A stretch of DNA of 64,000 nt from Syngnathus acus (GCF_901709675.1 NC_051093.1:7865553-7929552), one strand, 5' to 3'; positions 47,711 to 61,967 are shown, numbered from the stretch's first letter. A program made the numbers and translations. Notes: generated by a model not told the origin, from the sequence alone.

Positions 47711-50700
47711 AAACATGATAGCAATGTGTTGTTGTTGTTGTTTTAAGGGAAACATACTAGCATCTTTGGGGCCACAAAAAAAAAAAACACACAGTAATTG
47801 GAGTCCACTAAAAGGCTAATTTTGGTTTATGATGAGGGCGTCATGGTGGTTAGCAGAGTTCTGAGTTCGACCCAATTGTGCATGGGTTTAAATGTGACGG
47901 TTAATTGTCTATGCCGATTTTAATTAAAAGTGGAGAGACAGATGCGATCATAAAAAAAAAAAAATAATTAACACCCATGATGGCACAACACAAGCAAAAA
48001 GCAAAAACTATAAAGCTAATCATTCAATATTTAATAGTAGCTTTTAGTTTGATGGCCGACACTTCCGTTAACCCCACTAAGGGTCAGAGGTAATTTACTG
48101 CAGATGGGTGGGGGGTGACTAGGACTTTTAGGAATGCCTGGGCTTTTGAAGGCGCCTCACCACTTGGCATGGCATCAGGCATGAGTGGGCGTCCGGATCC
48201 TACATGAGCATCTGCGTGGATGCTTGGAGAAGCGCACGCAGCCAAGAACGACAATGATGGTGTACGCGTCAGTGCACAAATATGCGCGGCAAGACAAAAA
48301 TGGGGCTCAAAGCAAGATTATATTGTGGGGTAGGGTGGGGTGGGGGAGTCCCGTGGATGAGTAATACTCACAGACAAGCATCTTGGAATAAATTAGGACA
48401 CGACCCTCAATGAATCTCCTGCATGTAGTTATGCTTATATACATTGCAAGACAACTGAAGCTAAAAAAAGATACCAAAACAGCTTCAGGGACAGTTGGCC
48501 AGGAGAAGCTTAGCATATAAACTGACCCCGGGAAAACCGGAGGGGTATTTCTGTCCTCGTAATGGAAGAAAAGCAAAACACGGATGGAGTAGTCTCTAAT
48601 AGTTACTTAAAAAGACACTAACACAAAAAGTTCACCCTCAATTTATTTTAAAGAGGAAACTTTTAGAACATATTTAAATACTCCCTTAATACCAAGTTAT
48701 TTTTGTCGCGTATGTGGAAACAGGCCGCCCACACAACTTCTCTTTTTCGAGATTATTTTCCCATTTTTGTCAAAAACATGTAAAGGAAGTGGGTTTACAC
48801 ACTCGGACCAAATTCGGCACACAATTAACCGTAAATAGGTCGCCTCCAGTGCGTCGATTGCGATCAGAAAATGGCACTATCATCTCCCACTCGAAATAAA
48901 AGATAAAGTGTCACCGTCTCGGTGGCGGGGGCTCAATCTACGCACAAGACGGGCTGACGTGATCATAATGCGCACTAAAAAGGAAAAAAAGAGCCAATTA
49001 AAGCCTCAGTGGCGTTCAGCACGCCTCGGCCCACAACCCACACCGAGTGTGTGGGAACATCTGTGATGTGAACAGTGACGTCTGAAAAGCTCTGGGTGGG
49101 TTTAGTTTCCTCTCCGCGAGTCTCTTTTTTTTTTTTTCTCCCACAGACACGCAGACCCGGCTGTTGCTATCTGCATAACCAAACACAACACTGTATTACA
49201 TATACCTGCATATTGTCATCATATAACAGATATCGAGTTTGGTCTTGGTCTATTGTTAAAGTTATATAATCTGTAATGTATGTGGGTAAATAATACATAG
49301 CCCATTCTCATTTGATCTTCTGCAGAATGATAGTAAAATGAGGCTGTAGGGATGACGAGTATGATTAAATACACTCACACCACATAGTACTGGCTCTGAT
49401 CCAGCATATATTTGAAACGTGCCCACGTCTGAATATTTAATGGCTTATTTGTACTGTATTGTGGCCGAGAACATAAACAGCTGATACGCTGAGAAAGCCA
49501 TAGCTCAAAAAAAGCGTTTTGAAGGGATTTACTGCCATCTAGTGGATAAATAGTAAAACAGCATACACCGTATAAAGGCATTGGATCCATCCACATTGTA
49601 CATTATTTAAAAAAAAGTTTAGATAAACATTTGGTGATAGATTTGGTGACCTCTGTCTGAACGGATGAAGAGAATGTTCCTACCTTCCGGCCCTTGGTTA
49701 ACCACATCTTGTTTTATTGGGATTGGCAGGAACAGGATGTCCTCTTCTCTTTAACATGCTAACGTAACACAAAATGCTATGGTATGGTCACCAAAATAAC
49801 CGTTTTAATTATTTAAATTTAAATTCGGCGTAGATTAACGAACAATGGTTCTGAAAGTTGCTTGTAAGTGTGTCTAAAGTTTAACTGAGTAACAATTATA
49901 ACCCTATGCTTAACTTTAATTTCGAGTTACGGTCTTCTTCTCTACTCTAATAGGAAAACACGTTCCGCGTAGTGCATTTCTATAGCGCCACTAAGTGGCA
50001 AAAGTGTGAGCTACACCTCAATCAAGTACTACGCATATTAAAAAAACAATTGGGCTAAATTAACAGTGTTACAAGTCCTATATATCAGAATATTTGATAT
50101 TCTGTTAGCCTTGAACGAGCATTCAGAATTCACTGGCACTTAATGTTTTTCTTTTTTCTTTTTACTTCTGTGCTCTGATTTTTTTAGTTACTTATAACTA
50201 ACCTTTCTCAAAAGAATTGATATGGTCATATTGCCCCACTTTTCCTTGCAAAAGCATTTCAACCCTATTAGATTGTGAATAATTGCTGTTTCCCATCCCT
50301 CTTTAGGACACTCCACAGTTGTGCCATTTGAATTCAGGTCAGGGCTATCGCAGGCCGCTCAGGCTTCCAAATTCCTCTACTTGAAAAAAAAAGACCTTCT
50401 TTTCACGTCTGCTCTAGGTCAGTCTGTTCCTGAAAAACAAAACTGCTCTTCATGCTTTGAAAGATGAAGCCCATTCCAAATATGTACGACAGATAGGCTT
50501 TATTGAGAACAAAATGAAAATCACACAACACCAATTAAGGGAATTTTTACTTAAAAAAAACCTCTACATCTAATGGAGTTTCATACTGTAATCAGAATAG
50601 AAACATTTACAGGACATTGAGGACCAAGCTACCAGAATATTAATATCTCGGCCTCTCTGTGGATTTAGCCTATAATTGCTCAGCAGATTTGAAATATGAT

Positions 50701-50992
50701 TATTAAACCTTCCTCCTGATATGAATGATATCTTTCCACTGTTATTCTCATATCACACCCTTTCTATCCCAGTCACTTAGATTCATTAAACCCTTACTTG
50801 CTGTGAACTTTTTCTCTTTGAAATATTTCATGTCAAACACACGGCATAATATGGCCTCACAACAAGTTTGGTTCAGAACTTCTGACTACAGCACATTAGT
50901 GTGAGAGGAGTGTGGTCCAAACTCCACTTTGATACAAGTTGTATAGTAACAGCTAGACAATTATTTCTAATATTTTGACTCATTTTTATTTT
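47711..50992. other. junb-rtbdn intergenic region
   Basis: No gene is recognised. A degraded fish repeat (GGCGTCATGGTGGTTAGCAG … GTGCATGGGTTTAAATG) occupies about 47833-47895. The rest is AT-rich single-copy-looking sequence. The convergent 3' UTR of rtbdn probably occupies part of 50300-50992, but no clear minus-strand signal was assigned. prdx2 and rnaseh2a, which lie here in human, are not visible. Confidence 0.45.
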
Positions 50993-51796
50993 CTACAGGC
51001 CACTTCCACTTCCCTCTCCGTCGTCCACTATGACGGAACGTTTGCGCAGGACAGAATTCCCCTTCCTGCCGCTCCTCGTCTGCGGGGGCAGCTTGGTCTG
51101 GCAGGGAGACATATACGGAGGCAGCCCGGTTTTGGTGGTATCAAGCTCTTCCGGGTCATCCTGGTGGGCCCGGAGGGCCGAGATCACATCCTTGTCGGAA
51201 GGACTGAGGGTCAGGCAGCCACACGGGCGACCGCTGCCGGGGTTGCCGTTCACGCCGGCATCTGCGACCCCTTCAGATGAATCTTCAACCGTCATGAAGG
51301 CATCCCCCCACAGGCTCTCGCACAGATCTCGGCCATGTTGATACATCTGAGCAGGAAAATACAAAAAAGAAAAAGGGGGCAGTACTATGGAAATTGACTT
51401 TGACAAGAGGATAAAATAAATTAGAATATTATTTTAATCATAAAAATAAAAACTGTGTCTCCAGTATATTATTTTCCATCTCTTGCCAAATTCCTAATCT
51501 GTGTTTCCCCTACAGCACAATAACACCTCGACGTCTGCTTCCCCTCATCTGTTTAGGGATTAAGACTGAGGTGCACGAGGTGTTCAGAAGGTGAAAAGCT
51601 ATAATATATTCATCATGTTTAAAGGACAAAAAGAATGTCAACTCGTTGACTGTCTAACATGCCTGACACACATGCGCACAAACAGTGAGTCCTTCCCCAG
51701 GCTCACATCTTTTGCTGCCAAAGCTTATTCAGTGCAAGCAGAAATTTCCCGAGGCTTTACCCTGTCCTTGACATCTTCTGCTTGGGCAGCAACTGT

Positions 51797-51831
<35 letters not shown>

Positions 51832-52777
51832 GTTGAGGCTTACACAGAGAGCTAAGCCATTGTTGCATTACCTGGTACAGTAGTTTGAACTGTCTATTAG
51901 AGTCCCACTTACATTTTGGAGTGTGTTTTACAATTATGTTTTATTCTAACAATAGACACAACCATCAAAATATTTTGCCATTAGTCATATATACAACATA
52001 CACCAACTGTTCAACATTGCCATTACTGCCATATACGAAAACACACATGAACACACACACTCTTGATTACCTGCTGATACTGAACACAGGTTCCAGTGCA
52101 GTTGTGCCCTCTGGGGTCTGTGGCCCAATTACGAGCACATGTCAGGTCTGTTTTGCACGCATCAAACCTGCAGAAAAAAAAGGGCATGCAATAATTCTCA
52201 CACCAGCGCTATGACACTATCGATATATATGGCTGTCTCACCAATCCCGGCAGAAGCTGTGGCAGAGAGGCACGGCCTGGATGTAAGTGCGGCGATGGGG
52301 ATGAGGCCAGCGAGCAGCATCCGGCGAGCAGCGGTAGAAACATGACACACGCTTCAGGTAGCCTTCACACCTAAGCCCAACGATGGAAACAGTCATTACG
52401 CAAGTTATGTCGTTTGCTTGCATATGTCGGAGTCTTACGCAGGACTCAGCGGCCCACACTTGTCCCAGGGTTCATTCTGATTGCTGGCAGAGGGAGAATG
52501 GGAGAAATCCTGAATGTCTTCCTGTGTGCAGCAACTATCTGTCAGAGAAAAAAACAGCCATCTGTCAGTCAAGGTGCCTGTGGAGTCTCACTTGCAGTTT
52601 TTAATGAGGCAACTCACTGTCTGCATAGAGCGTGCAGTCCTTCAGGTGAGGTTCTGGGCTGGGTGCGGCCTTATGTTTGCCATCTTGAAGACACGTCCCC
52701 TCTGAGCTGATTCCGACAATCAGCACAGTTGTCCAATATGCGCATATCAACAGAAGAGCGCGCATGAGGATGATCAT
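50993..52777 (-). CDS. rtbdn: Retbindin-like riboflavin/folate-receptor family protein, complete, 5 exons
   Basis: Exons in order: 52777-52618, 52538-52439, 52370-52242, 52167-52071, 51346-50993. All are GT-AG, phases agree, 840 nt, 279 aa (human RTBDN about 230-250). The N-terminus (MIILMRALLLICAYWTTVLI…) is a signal peptide. The body holds a Cys-rich folate-receptor-like fold: NSCCTQED, WDKCGPLSPACEGYLKRVSC, YIQAVPLCHSFCRDWFDAC, DLTCARNW, HNCTGTCVQYQQ, HGRDLCESLW. These align with retbindin, a retina-specific secreted flavin-binding protein at the photoreceptor/RPE interface. The last exon adds a tail of about 90 residues ending in DDGEGSGSGL, similar in style to the acidic Ser-Gly end of mammalian retbindin. 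GTG-led in-frame codons precede the chosen ATG, but no upstream ATG exists. Position next to mast1 matches human 19p13.13. An avian-type riboflavin-binding protein is the alternative identity. Confidence 0.85.
51796..51831. repeat. (TTTA)n microsatellite in rtbdn intron 4
   Basis: Nine TTTA units inside the 724-nt intron between rtbdn coding exons 4 and 5. Confidence 0.9.
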
Positions 52778-53801
52778 GTCTATGATCACAAAGAATTCAA
52801 TAAATTGGAGAGTAGAGTTTTTTAGCTCCTCTAGCTTTTTTTTTTTTTTTTTTCATATGGTCACTGCAATTCGGATTTTATTTTTTCTCTATTGAAACAA
52901 TTGTCTCATTAATTTGCGTACAATTTGTCCCTTCTAGTAAGAGTGGCTGAGACGTCCAGCCGGCTGTGCGCTCTGCGTGTGGTGACCTAGTAGCAGGGTG
53001 AGCCTAATTAGGTGGGACTGAGACACCGCGATCAGATGGATGACATGCGTAGTTGTGTAATCTGACAAGCTGCTGCTCCTGTGTGTAGGCTTCCGAACAC
53101 GAATTTAAAAAAAAAAAATCAGCGGGTAGCATGGCCTCAGGAAAGGTCAGAGATAGACATTTAAAAAGATGAACGTGTGCTCATTTTGTGTGTTCCAGGC
53201 TGGAAGAATTTAAAAAAACATAATAGCTATATATATATGAAATTATTTGGGAAAGTTCTTTTTTTGCCTCTAGTGACGTTGTATTGGTTGACAACAACAA
53301 CAACAAAATCCATAATAATAATAATGGTGATAATTAATGCCACGTTGGCTTTAATTTTTAAAAAAAATCACACACTTTTTAACACAAAAATAGAGATAAA
53401 CTTTGTTAGTCATTTGCTGAAAATTTAAAATCACTTTACCCGTAATACACGATATGCATATTCCCATAGCAACAAACAGAACAGCACTTTTTTTCCCCCT
53501 CTTTTAAAATATCAACGGATGCACAATATTGTTGTTGTGAGAGCAACAAGTATTTCTTAACATCAATTATTATTCATAAAAAAGACTTGGATAAATTTAC
53601 CTGCTTTTTTTCAGAATATATGTTCCACTGGATTAGATCCCAAGTTTATCCTCTCGACCAAACGTTTTTTTTTGTTTGTTTGTTTTCTGAAGATGCTCCT
53701 GCTTCTTGCCCTCGTGCTGGCTGCGTACTGCTCGTTAATGGCTTATATGAAGAACATTTCTCATCCATTCGGCAACCTACTCGCCCCCACCATCCTGTTC
53801 T

Positions 53802-53851
<50 letters not shown>

Positions 53852-56800
53852 CCACCCCAAGTAGCTCCCTGTTAATCTCCCAATGAAGACGTTTAACGAA
53901 ATCCCCCCCGTTGACATTCTTATTTCAGCACCACTCCAACCCAAATCCCATCAGGATCATTCGCAAGTGGTGCTGAGTCACACTGGTCTTCCAATCTTTC
54001 CTATCCACATGCACATACATAAACACCGAGGTCACGGCTTTTCCCACAGGACAAGGTTAGAGCAGGTGAGATTTAACGTACTGTTAAACTGAGGGCACAA
54101 ATCTCCGTCGAACTAAACAAAGTGACCTCGCCGCCAGGATGCAAAAGCCTTCCGGTTAGCATCAGAGTTCACTTAAACCTATTGCACAGGATGGATTTAT
54201 TTTTACCACGTGAGCCCCAATACGTGCTTCATGATGCACATAGGTGAGCAAGAAATCTTGCCGACAATGGTCTAAAGGTCCCACTTATGCTTTCCATTTT
54301 GAGAGACTGCAAATGTGGATTTTTTTTGTGTGTGTTTTCCATGACTTGTTTGTATTCATGTGGGTTTTAATCTCACCTCCACTTGGCCCCGGTGTGCCAT
54401 GGTAATCCCTGTCCCTGGTGCAGTTCTCTCTTCCTAAAGCTTTTGGCCACAGAAGAGCAGATGGAAAGCGTCTTGTGGCCTACATACGGCATCCTAAAAC
54501 CAAAGATTGGGAAACAGGAGATGTGATTTGGACCTGATTGATGAACGTGAAAAAAAACAGCAGCGATGAGACGAGTTCATCTAGAAGCCATGAAATGACC
54601 ACAGTATTTTCATAAATATTTTTTTTTAGAAATAAAGAGAGATTATATTTCACCAAATTGGGAATATACAATAAATAATAGATAGTCTATCATTTCAAAT
54701 AAAAATGTGTGCGTTAATAATGATTTTTTTTTCTATTTTAATTCATTTTAAATTTCAGTTTCTTTTTTTTTTAAATAATTGTGCTATTACTCAAAAGTTA
54801 CCTGACTGGAAACAAATTTCCATAGGGTCAAATGCAGTGAAGAGACCTTTGTATGCCAAGAATTTTAGACATACAGAAAAAAATATTTTAGCAGATTTCT
54901 TTCGCATTTCCCGGCATTTTAAAACGCAGCTGACGACAGAGGAGTGTGAAATGTTTGTAAAACATAGTCTGAAAATGATCAACACTATCCCATTAAATCC
55001 TAATGAGATTAGACAACATAATGGTCTCAGGGGAGAAGTGCTTTAACACTTCATCTCATAGATTTCAGAGGAAGAGCAGAATCAGAAAGACGGGATCACT
55101 TTGACCCTGCAGACTGTTTTATAACGACACAGGGTCAGCATTATTTCTGCGGGTGAGAGCAGAGGAGCGCGGGGGGGGGCAGACAAACAGTTCACCATCT
55201 GGTAATTAGAGTAGAAATAACGATATCCTTTGTGCAAGAGCTATTCAGGGAACCGAGAGAGAGAGGACAAAGCGGGCCGTCATTGCTCAATATGTGCCCT
55301 CGCTGTCGTTCTCATTTAACAGAGTCGGATCACGGTCTGTCTTGGAGCCTCCGGCTGGCCCTCAGCTGGCAAACACTGCCAGCCATCTTTGTTGACTCAC
55401 TAAATAACAGACATTCATATCCAACATTTGGAATGTCTCTGATGTGCTCCACTGACCTATTCTCCACAATGGCATTTATCTGGAATTAAAAAAAGATGGA
55501 AATGGAGGACACATCTGGCAGTCGATGACATTTATGAAGTAGAATGAGAAACACAGCGTACCTTAATGAACTTTTTTTTTTCCAGCCATGATAAAATGCA
55601 CTTAGAGGTACATTTACCCTTAGGTTAAGATTTAACATGCACTTAAAATATTAAAATATCACTGAATAGCATTAAAGGATAAAGACATTACCGTGGATGA
55701 AAACAAAGTTGTTCAAGTTCTCCCCCAAGTGGTTAATCTGTGCCATTACATAAATAATAATAATAATTATTATTATTATTACTATTACTATTAATAATAA
55801 TAATAGCATATTTTTAAAATACTCATGCAGCACCTCCTCAGTGTTTTATAACCCAAAATATCATGGTACTTATGTTGGCTAACTGCTGTTCCACAATTGG
55901 CCTGTTGGTGGTGCCAAGGTGCAGGAAAGCGTCCTCAGAGGACAGAGCATAGCCACCTTCACATTGCCATAGGAGGTCCAGAGTTTAATTCCCTCATGTT
56001 GATGAGCAAGAGGAACTTGGACGAAGTCTATACTGACCAGTGAAAAGTCCTGGGATGCTGAAATTGGAATGTAAACAAACAACTGTCATTTTTCCTTTGA
56101 TAAGTAACCTCACAATGACTAGGTACAATTCCTAAATAAGCATAATATATTTCTGTATTTGGTAATGATGTTTTTCTCATTTGCATTTAATTGCAATCAT
56201 GCATGTATTTAGTATCCTATCGTCCAATAGAAAGTCAATAAAATTCCGCGACTTATTTCAAGCTCTATTGGAAAAAGATATCACTTGACAAGCACCCAGA
56301 CAGATTCATATCATTGTTTTGATGGAAGATGGAAGGCGAAAGGACATTTTGATTGAAGTCAAGATGCATTGATCCCATCCCTCGGCTTTTGAAATGACAT
56401 TTTAGAAGAGGTCAGTGCAGGTAATATGCTCACAACACAAAGCCACAGCTGTTAGCCATTTTAGTGATGTTGTTGTGTACTCTTCTCGTTCATTGTAAGA
56501 GGCTTACTTGTGTGTAGCAAGGTCTTTTCATCTACCGGTTGGTTCTTGCCAAGTCTGCTTTGAGGCTGCATCCAATTACCATTCATACGAAAGACTAAAA
56601 CACTAGTACACACACATACACACAAAAGCCCCAGGCTCCCAAGCGCTTCTTCGCTCGGAACATTTTTTTGGCCTTTGTTCTCTGTGTCTCTTTTATTGAC
56701 TATTTTCTCCCCCTGCAGCTTTAGCATAGAGGGGGGAAAATGAATAATACAACAAAAGCTTTTTGTCTCCTCTCAGTTGTGTATCAATCTGTTCCTTCAC

Positions 56801-58560
56801 AAATCGACGGATCCCATTCATAGGCGGCAACAAAATACCTTTATGCATAAAATGGCCTGCTTTGAAACACTTTTATTGTACACAATAGGTGTTTTTAAAA
56901 TGTGTTTAAAAGATACAGTACAATACAATATCAAATTATGTGCATTATAAATCATCAAGTTGCAGATCCGCTATTTCTTTTTTTGGGTCAAGCGTTCTAA
57001 TGTGACCTTTGACCTCAGATGTCCAGGGGTTTTTCACCATTTGTTTGCATTTATCTTTTTGTGCATTGGTCGGAGTGTATAACAATCCTCTTATGGTGTC
57101 CCTTCTCTATGGAGGCAGGCAAGCAGGATGTCATCCAGCACTGAAGAGGATTTAAGGAGGAAGCCTGCGGGCTGTCAGCGGGAGAGGCTGATTCTAAAAG
57201 AGACGATGTGGAAATCAGGATTAATTGTTGGCTGTATGCTGTCCTACTCTCAGACACAGGGAGCCAACTCCAAATGATGACTGTCTCGATATGTAATACG
57301 CAAATATTTTTATCGAACGACACTGTGTTATTTTTTGATAACCTGCAGTACCACAATTCTGTTGTAATACAATCACCGACCACAAGGAGGTCATAGAGGC
57401 TTAGCAATTAATGGATGGATTTTGACTGGCTTTGTTTGTTGTAGCAACATTTAAAAAAAAAAAAGGATATCAACAAAGCTGGGCAGTTGTCATGACTCCC
57501 CAAACTCAAAAAGATTACCCCGTCATTATGTAAGCGGATATGACAGCGCCCGCCATCATCTCTTCTGTGTCCAAAAGCTGCTTAGTGCAAGCAATTCATT
57601 TCACAACAATTAAAATGAGGCCACTGTGAAACTCAATTAATTGCTTCCCTTTGGGCACAACGTCCACCTGCACTTGGCTTTTTACGCTTCTGGTGCTGTA
57701 GCACTAATCTGTTGCCTCATTTCTCCGCTATGTGTCCTCTGGAGTGTTGGCTAAGAAGGGCTTTTGTTCAGGCTTTGATGGAGCAGAGAGGTAACAAGGT
57801 TTAGTGTAGCTGCGAGCGAGGTTGATGGTGCTGTGAAGGTGTGCGTGTTGGGGTTTGCACAGCTTGCCTCCAGGCCACAAAACAAAGCCCCGATGTCAAC
57901 ACAGAGACAGTCTGGCTTCTTCACTGCCAAGCAGATGGCCTTCATAGCGTCATTTAATCTGACGCACAACAGCCTGCTTACTGGATCGTTTTCCTGGCGA
58001 CATCCTTGCCTACATTCTGTCACTAATTCTGTTAAATTGATTTGACTAAGAGTCAAATCATCCACTTCATGCAACTTTACATTGGAGCAAAACTTTTTTT
58101 TTTTTAAACTTGACCACATCTTTTGTATTTGATATTGTCATGCATAATGACAGTGCGATATCGCAATGAACTAAACATTAAGCTACCATAAAGACATTTA
58201 AAAAGACTCTGGAGGTCAAACTGTTCATTTGCCTTATGGAAGGGGCCTGCTGATAATATCATGTGTGAAAGACCTACCCAAGCCATTATGTAACAACAAT
58301 GACCTCCATCTGGAATATAGAAAAAATACTGGACCATCTTATGACACCTGTGATGTTTTAGCTATTTAGATTGAGTTTTTCTACTGTCTTGTTTTGATGT
58401 GTTTCATGCTCCCTGTTTGCCCGTTGTGTTTCCCATCCATCTCTCCAACCTCGTGTCACTATCTATGGTGCTGAATGTCGCTTCTTGAACCAGTTCACAC
58501 CGAACCTGCTATGGACTCAACCAAAACGGGCACTTGTGATGACGCATCACGGCGCACGTT
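52778..58560. other. rtbdn-mast1 intergenic region
   Basis: The two genes point away from each other here, so both promoters must lie in this 5.8-6.4 kb. No other gene was recognised; long frames near 54705-55046 and 57751-58119 show no family resemblance. A (TC)n run sits at 53803-53849. An untranslated rtbdn exon upstream of 52777 is possible but was not identified. Confidence 0.4.
53803..53849. repeat. (CT)n microsatellite
   Basis: About 23 CT dinucleotides, located 1 kb upstream of the rtbdn start. Confidence 0.95.
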
Positions 58561-59225
58561 GCGTGAAGCTCCAATGATGTGAGGAGAGCGTGAGTCGTTA
58601 GCGCGGAGGAGGAGGGATGAAGAAGAGGAGGAGGGGCGAGAGGGAATCCCAGAAAGGAGTCACAAAATATCGCGTTGCCGCTGCTGCTTTAAGCTTTCCC
58701 AGTTTTATTGCAAGTGAAGATGGACGACTGAAGAGGAAACAGTGTTTTATCGAGAAGATTTGTCTTACCAGGTCGCTCTGGTAGGCGACTCTCGGCTGCC
58801 CTTCTGCAAGACGTCAAATAGGCATTTGGCCCAGCTGGGCTTTCGAAGTCGCAGTTCTCGCGTGGAAAGAAGCTCGCGTTTCCTCTTGGTACTGTTGTGA
58901 CACAGCAGGACTAGACAGGACCAGGCTCGTGCTCCTAAATTGGAGTCCCGACTCCCTTAAGAAACGCAGCAAACCTCTGGCGTGGTGTCAAGGATACTCG
59001 GCTGTCAACAGTGAGGTTCTGCTTTTTTTTTTTTTAGTGACGTCGATTCCGAGCAGACACAATGGGGCCGCTTGACATTTGTGTCATTACGTGCTCCTCC
59101 TCGACGTGACACCGGACCCCTCAGCTCAGGACTCTGTTGCAGTGCAGCTCGGAAGGAATCTGAAGTCCAAACGCAGATCAGAAAAGAGCTGATTATTTGA
59201 TTATCATATTGCACTTGTTAAAGCC
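58561..59225 (+). promoter_or_regulatory. mast1 promoter and 5' leader with upstream ORFs
   Basis: A CG- and GA-rich block (about 58575-58700) leads into the exon that carries the kinase start codon. Two upstream ORFs are present: ATG GAC GAC TGA at 58720-58731 and a 15-codon ORF at 59062-59109. How much of this is transcribed depends on the start site, which is not identified. Confidence 0.45.
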
Positions 59226-61967
59226 ATGGATGACTCGGGCATAATACGACGCCGGAGGCTGCAGGTGAGCTCATGCTTGACATCGCCTATGTGACGTGAT
59301 CGTCGATTTTTATTGCGTGTATCGTCTCATCCTCATACTACTTCGCAGATTTTGTTTTTAAATGATGCATGGTACTGTTGTTTCCGTGTTGTGCACGAGT
59401 AACTCAACTTTTGTCTCATTCAACAATGAATTGGATAATTGTTTAAAAGCAAAACTACAGAAAACATAATATAGTACTATAATTGCATAATCAATGCATT
59501 TTGCATATATACACAGATAACAATAAATGAGTAAATAAATTGATAAAGGTCTATCATCTGACAATATCAAACAAGAAACATTGATATATTATGTATTATT
59601 GTGTACAATAACAATGAGTTAAACATATTAAAAGCAACAGGAAAATCCTCAAATTCTATTATCCAAATAGTAAAATTTAACATTGGCAGGACTTGGAAGC
59701 TGCACAGCTGGGGCATTTTATAAAAAAAATTTTTTTTTAATAATTCAGCAAAAAGTTACATTTATATTACTACTCTGCTGTACTATTAGAATTCTCTCTT
59801 TCCTGATGGTCCCAAAAGTGTGTTTTCTCAAGCCCATCATTGTTCTCATCTTCTAGTAGGATCACGGCTATAATGAGAAGCTCTTAAGTAGGCCAAACAA
59901 TGTGTTTGACAAAATGTTTCAAATGAATCCCACCCCATGCGTGCTGACGCAAACCACTGTGCTCATCCGATATGAAGCTTCCTGCTTAATCATGGATGGG
60001 TCATACACCCCACCCCCACCCACCCCCAAATCTCTGCATGATTCAGTCAAGTGTACTGAGCAGAGATGAGCAGCCTGCCGGGCGGAGCGCAGCCTCTTAT
60101 GCGCATGTGTGTGTCTCTCTTTGCATTTATTTCCATTTATTCATTCCGTTCGCGATGTGCCAACCACAAATTGCTCGCAAAGGATTGGAATTTGTACTTT
60201 CAAACTGGTTAGTTGCAAATTGACCCCTATTATGAGAGGATGGAGAAAGGTATCAAGGAAGGATTACTAGTGAAGTGTGCGGATGGTTTCATGTCTCATT
60301 ATCTCCACCACTAAGCTCCTGGCTGTGCTGCCATGATGTATAATAAGCTGCAGGGAAATTTATCATCATAGTGTCAGGCTCACCAAAGCCATTGCTAGGT
60401 GAGACAATAATTGTCTGGCAAATTTCTTCACATTATAAGACAATATGTATATGTTGACATTTAGCTCTTCTGTCTGCCTGTGTGTGCATATAATGTGAAA
60501 ATGTCGGATTGGCTGGCCTTGTCATTCCCTTGGGTCTCATCAAGCCAACTGTTTTGCTCTTGCTTTCACATCCACATGATTCTTTGTGCACCATATGGTG
60601 ACACATCCCACTCCCCTGCAGTTAGAGGGCCGAGGTCACATGAAATGATTCCATAAAATTTTACGGAGGGTTGTCACATGGATAAATGAAGAAATCATTG
60701 TGTTGTAAGAGCTGGATTTGGAAAATTAATTTATCCAAAAATGCTCATGAACTGGATTTCAATGTATTATACAAGTGAGTATAATGTGAACATACAGTAG
60801 AGCGAGTAATTCATTTTTAAGACCCAGGCCTGGCCGCTTTAATCCTTTTAGTTTGCCTTCTAAATTATAAACTGGAGTGCTGATGTCGAGACCTTGGCAA
60901 CAGTTTTCTGATCTTAGCCATGCCACAATGTTTATCTTGCAAATTTCTGTAGATAATTAATAGATTTTGGGGGCGGGGTCACTGGTCAGTGAATTTAAAT
61001 AAACAAATCTCAAATTGGAGCAATGTCTATATAAATAATGTGTTTATTTCCTGCATATATTTTGTGCTGTTTATGGAGAATTCACAAAAGTATTCCCAAA
61101 TATTATTCGCCTATGTTTAACAATGTTTGCCAGGCCACAATATTAAGGGAAAAAAAAAAGATAGCAGCTGGCATTCTAATGTGCAAGTGATGGAGAATTA
61201 ATGTTGTTGAATTTTTAGTAGTCTAATTAAGGCCATGTTTGCATAAAGATTTGATTTTTGCGCATAGTCTGTGGCCTTGTTGGCCTCACTCCATGCTTTT
61301 GGCTTAATTCTCAAATTATATTTGCAGATTTCTGCCTAATTATCTAATAAACTCATCTTTTAATTTCATTTCCATCACAGACATTCAGTGGCTTAGTCAA
61401 TTTAATTGTTGAGTCGCAACAACATGAACAAAAGGGAATGACGTGGACAGTCATGCTGATTTTTCCTTGCTTTGATATTTCTTGGAAAATGATTATGCCA
61501 ATTTGTGAGTACAGTGTGACACAATCATAACTCTGCCTTGTCTAGCTGTGGCTTGTTTATTTCTCCTGCCCAAAAGCCGGCGTACAGAGGCAACCACAAC
61601 ATTCAATAAATGCGGGTTGACCTACATTTCCACTCAAGTTTGTCAAGTGGAAAACCACAGCCTTTAGACAGCTGCACTTTGTTTAATGTGCCAACTTATG
61701 ATTGCCTGAAGAGCCAAAAGTCCCTCGGACGGACGGCGAGCAGATGTTTAAAGGTTTACACAAAAGCAGCTAAAATAGCCTGAGTATAGTCTTTTACAAT
61801 ATTGTTTAGTTAAGAAAAAAAAAACATTTTCTCCTACTCTAGGGTTGATGTGCTAGCTCGGACTTTACCTGCATAGATACTTTTTCTTTTTCTGTACCTG
61901 ATCTCTTTTTGTGTGTATTTTTCTGTTTCTTCCAGAAGGATTTGCCACTGCCTCGCAAAAGCAGCAG
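59226..61967 (+). CDS. mast1: MAST-family serine/threonine kinase, first two coding exons (partial, continues past window)
   Basis: Exon 1 is 59226-59264 (M-DDSGIIRRRRLQ) with donor gtgagc. The next coding exon is 61936-61967 (KDLPLPRKSS plus two bases) between consensus ttccag and gtgagt. Joined, they give a 23-residue N-terminus that resembles the MAST3/MAST1 long-isoform start MDESSLLRRRGLQKELSLPRR (from memory). Members are microtubule-associated kinases with DUF1908, an AGC kinase domain and a PDZ domain; all of those lie downstream of the window. The first intron is 2.7 kb. No further coding exon was recognised up to 64000. The symbol mast1 is preferred because rtbdn, hook2, junb and trir lie alongside, as in human 19p13.13; mast3 is the alternative. 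The evidence is only 71 nt of coding sequence. Confidence 0.6.
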
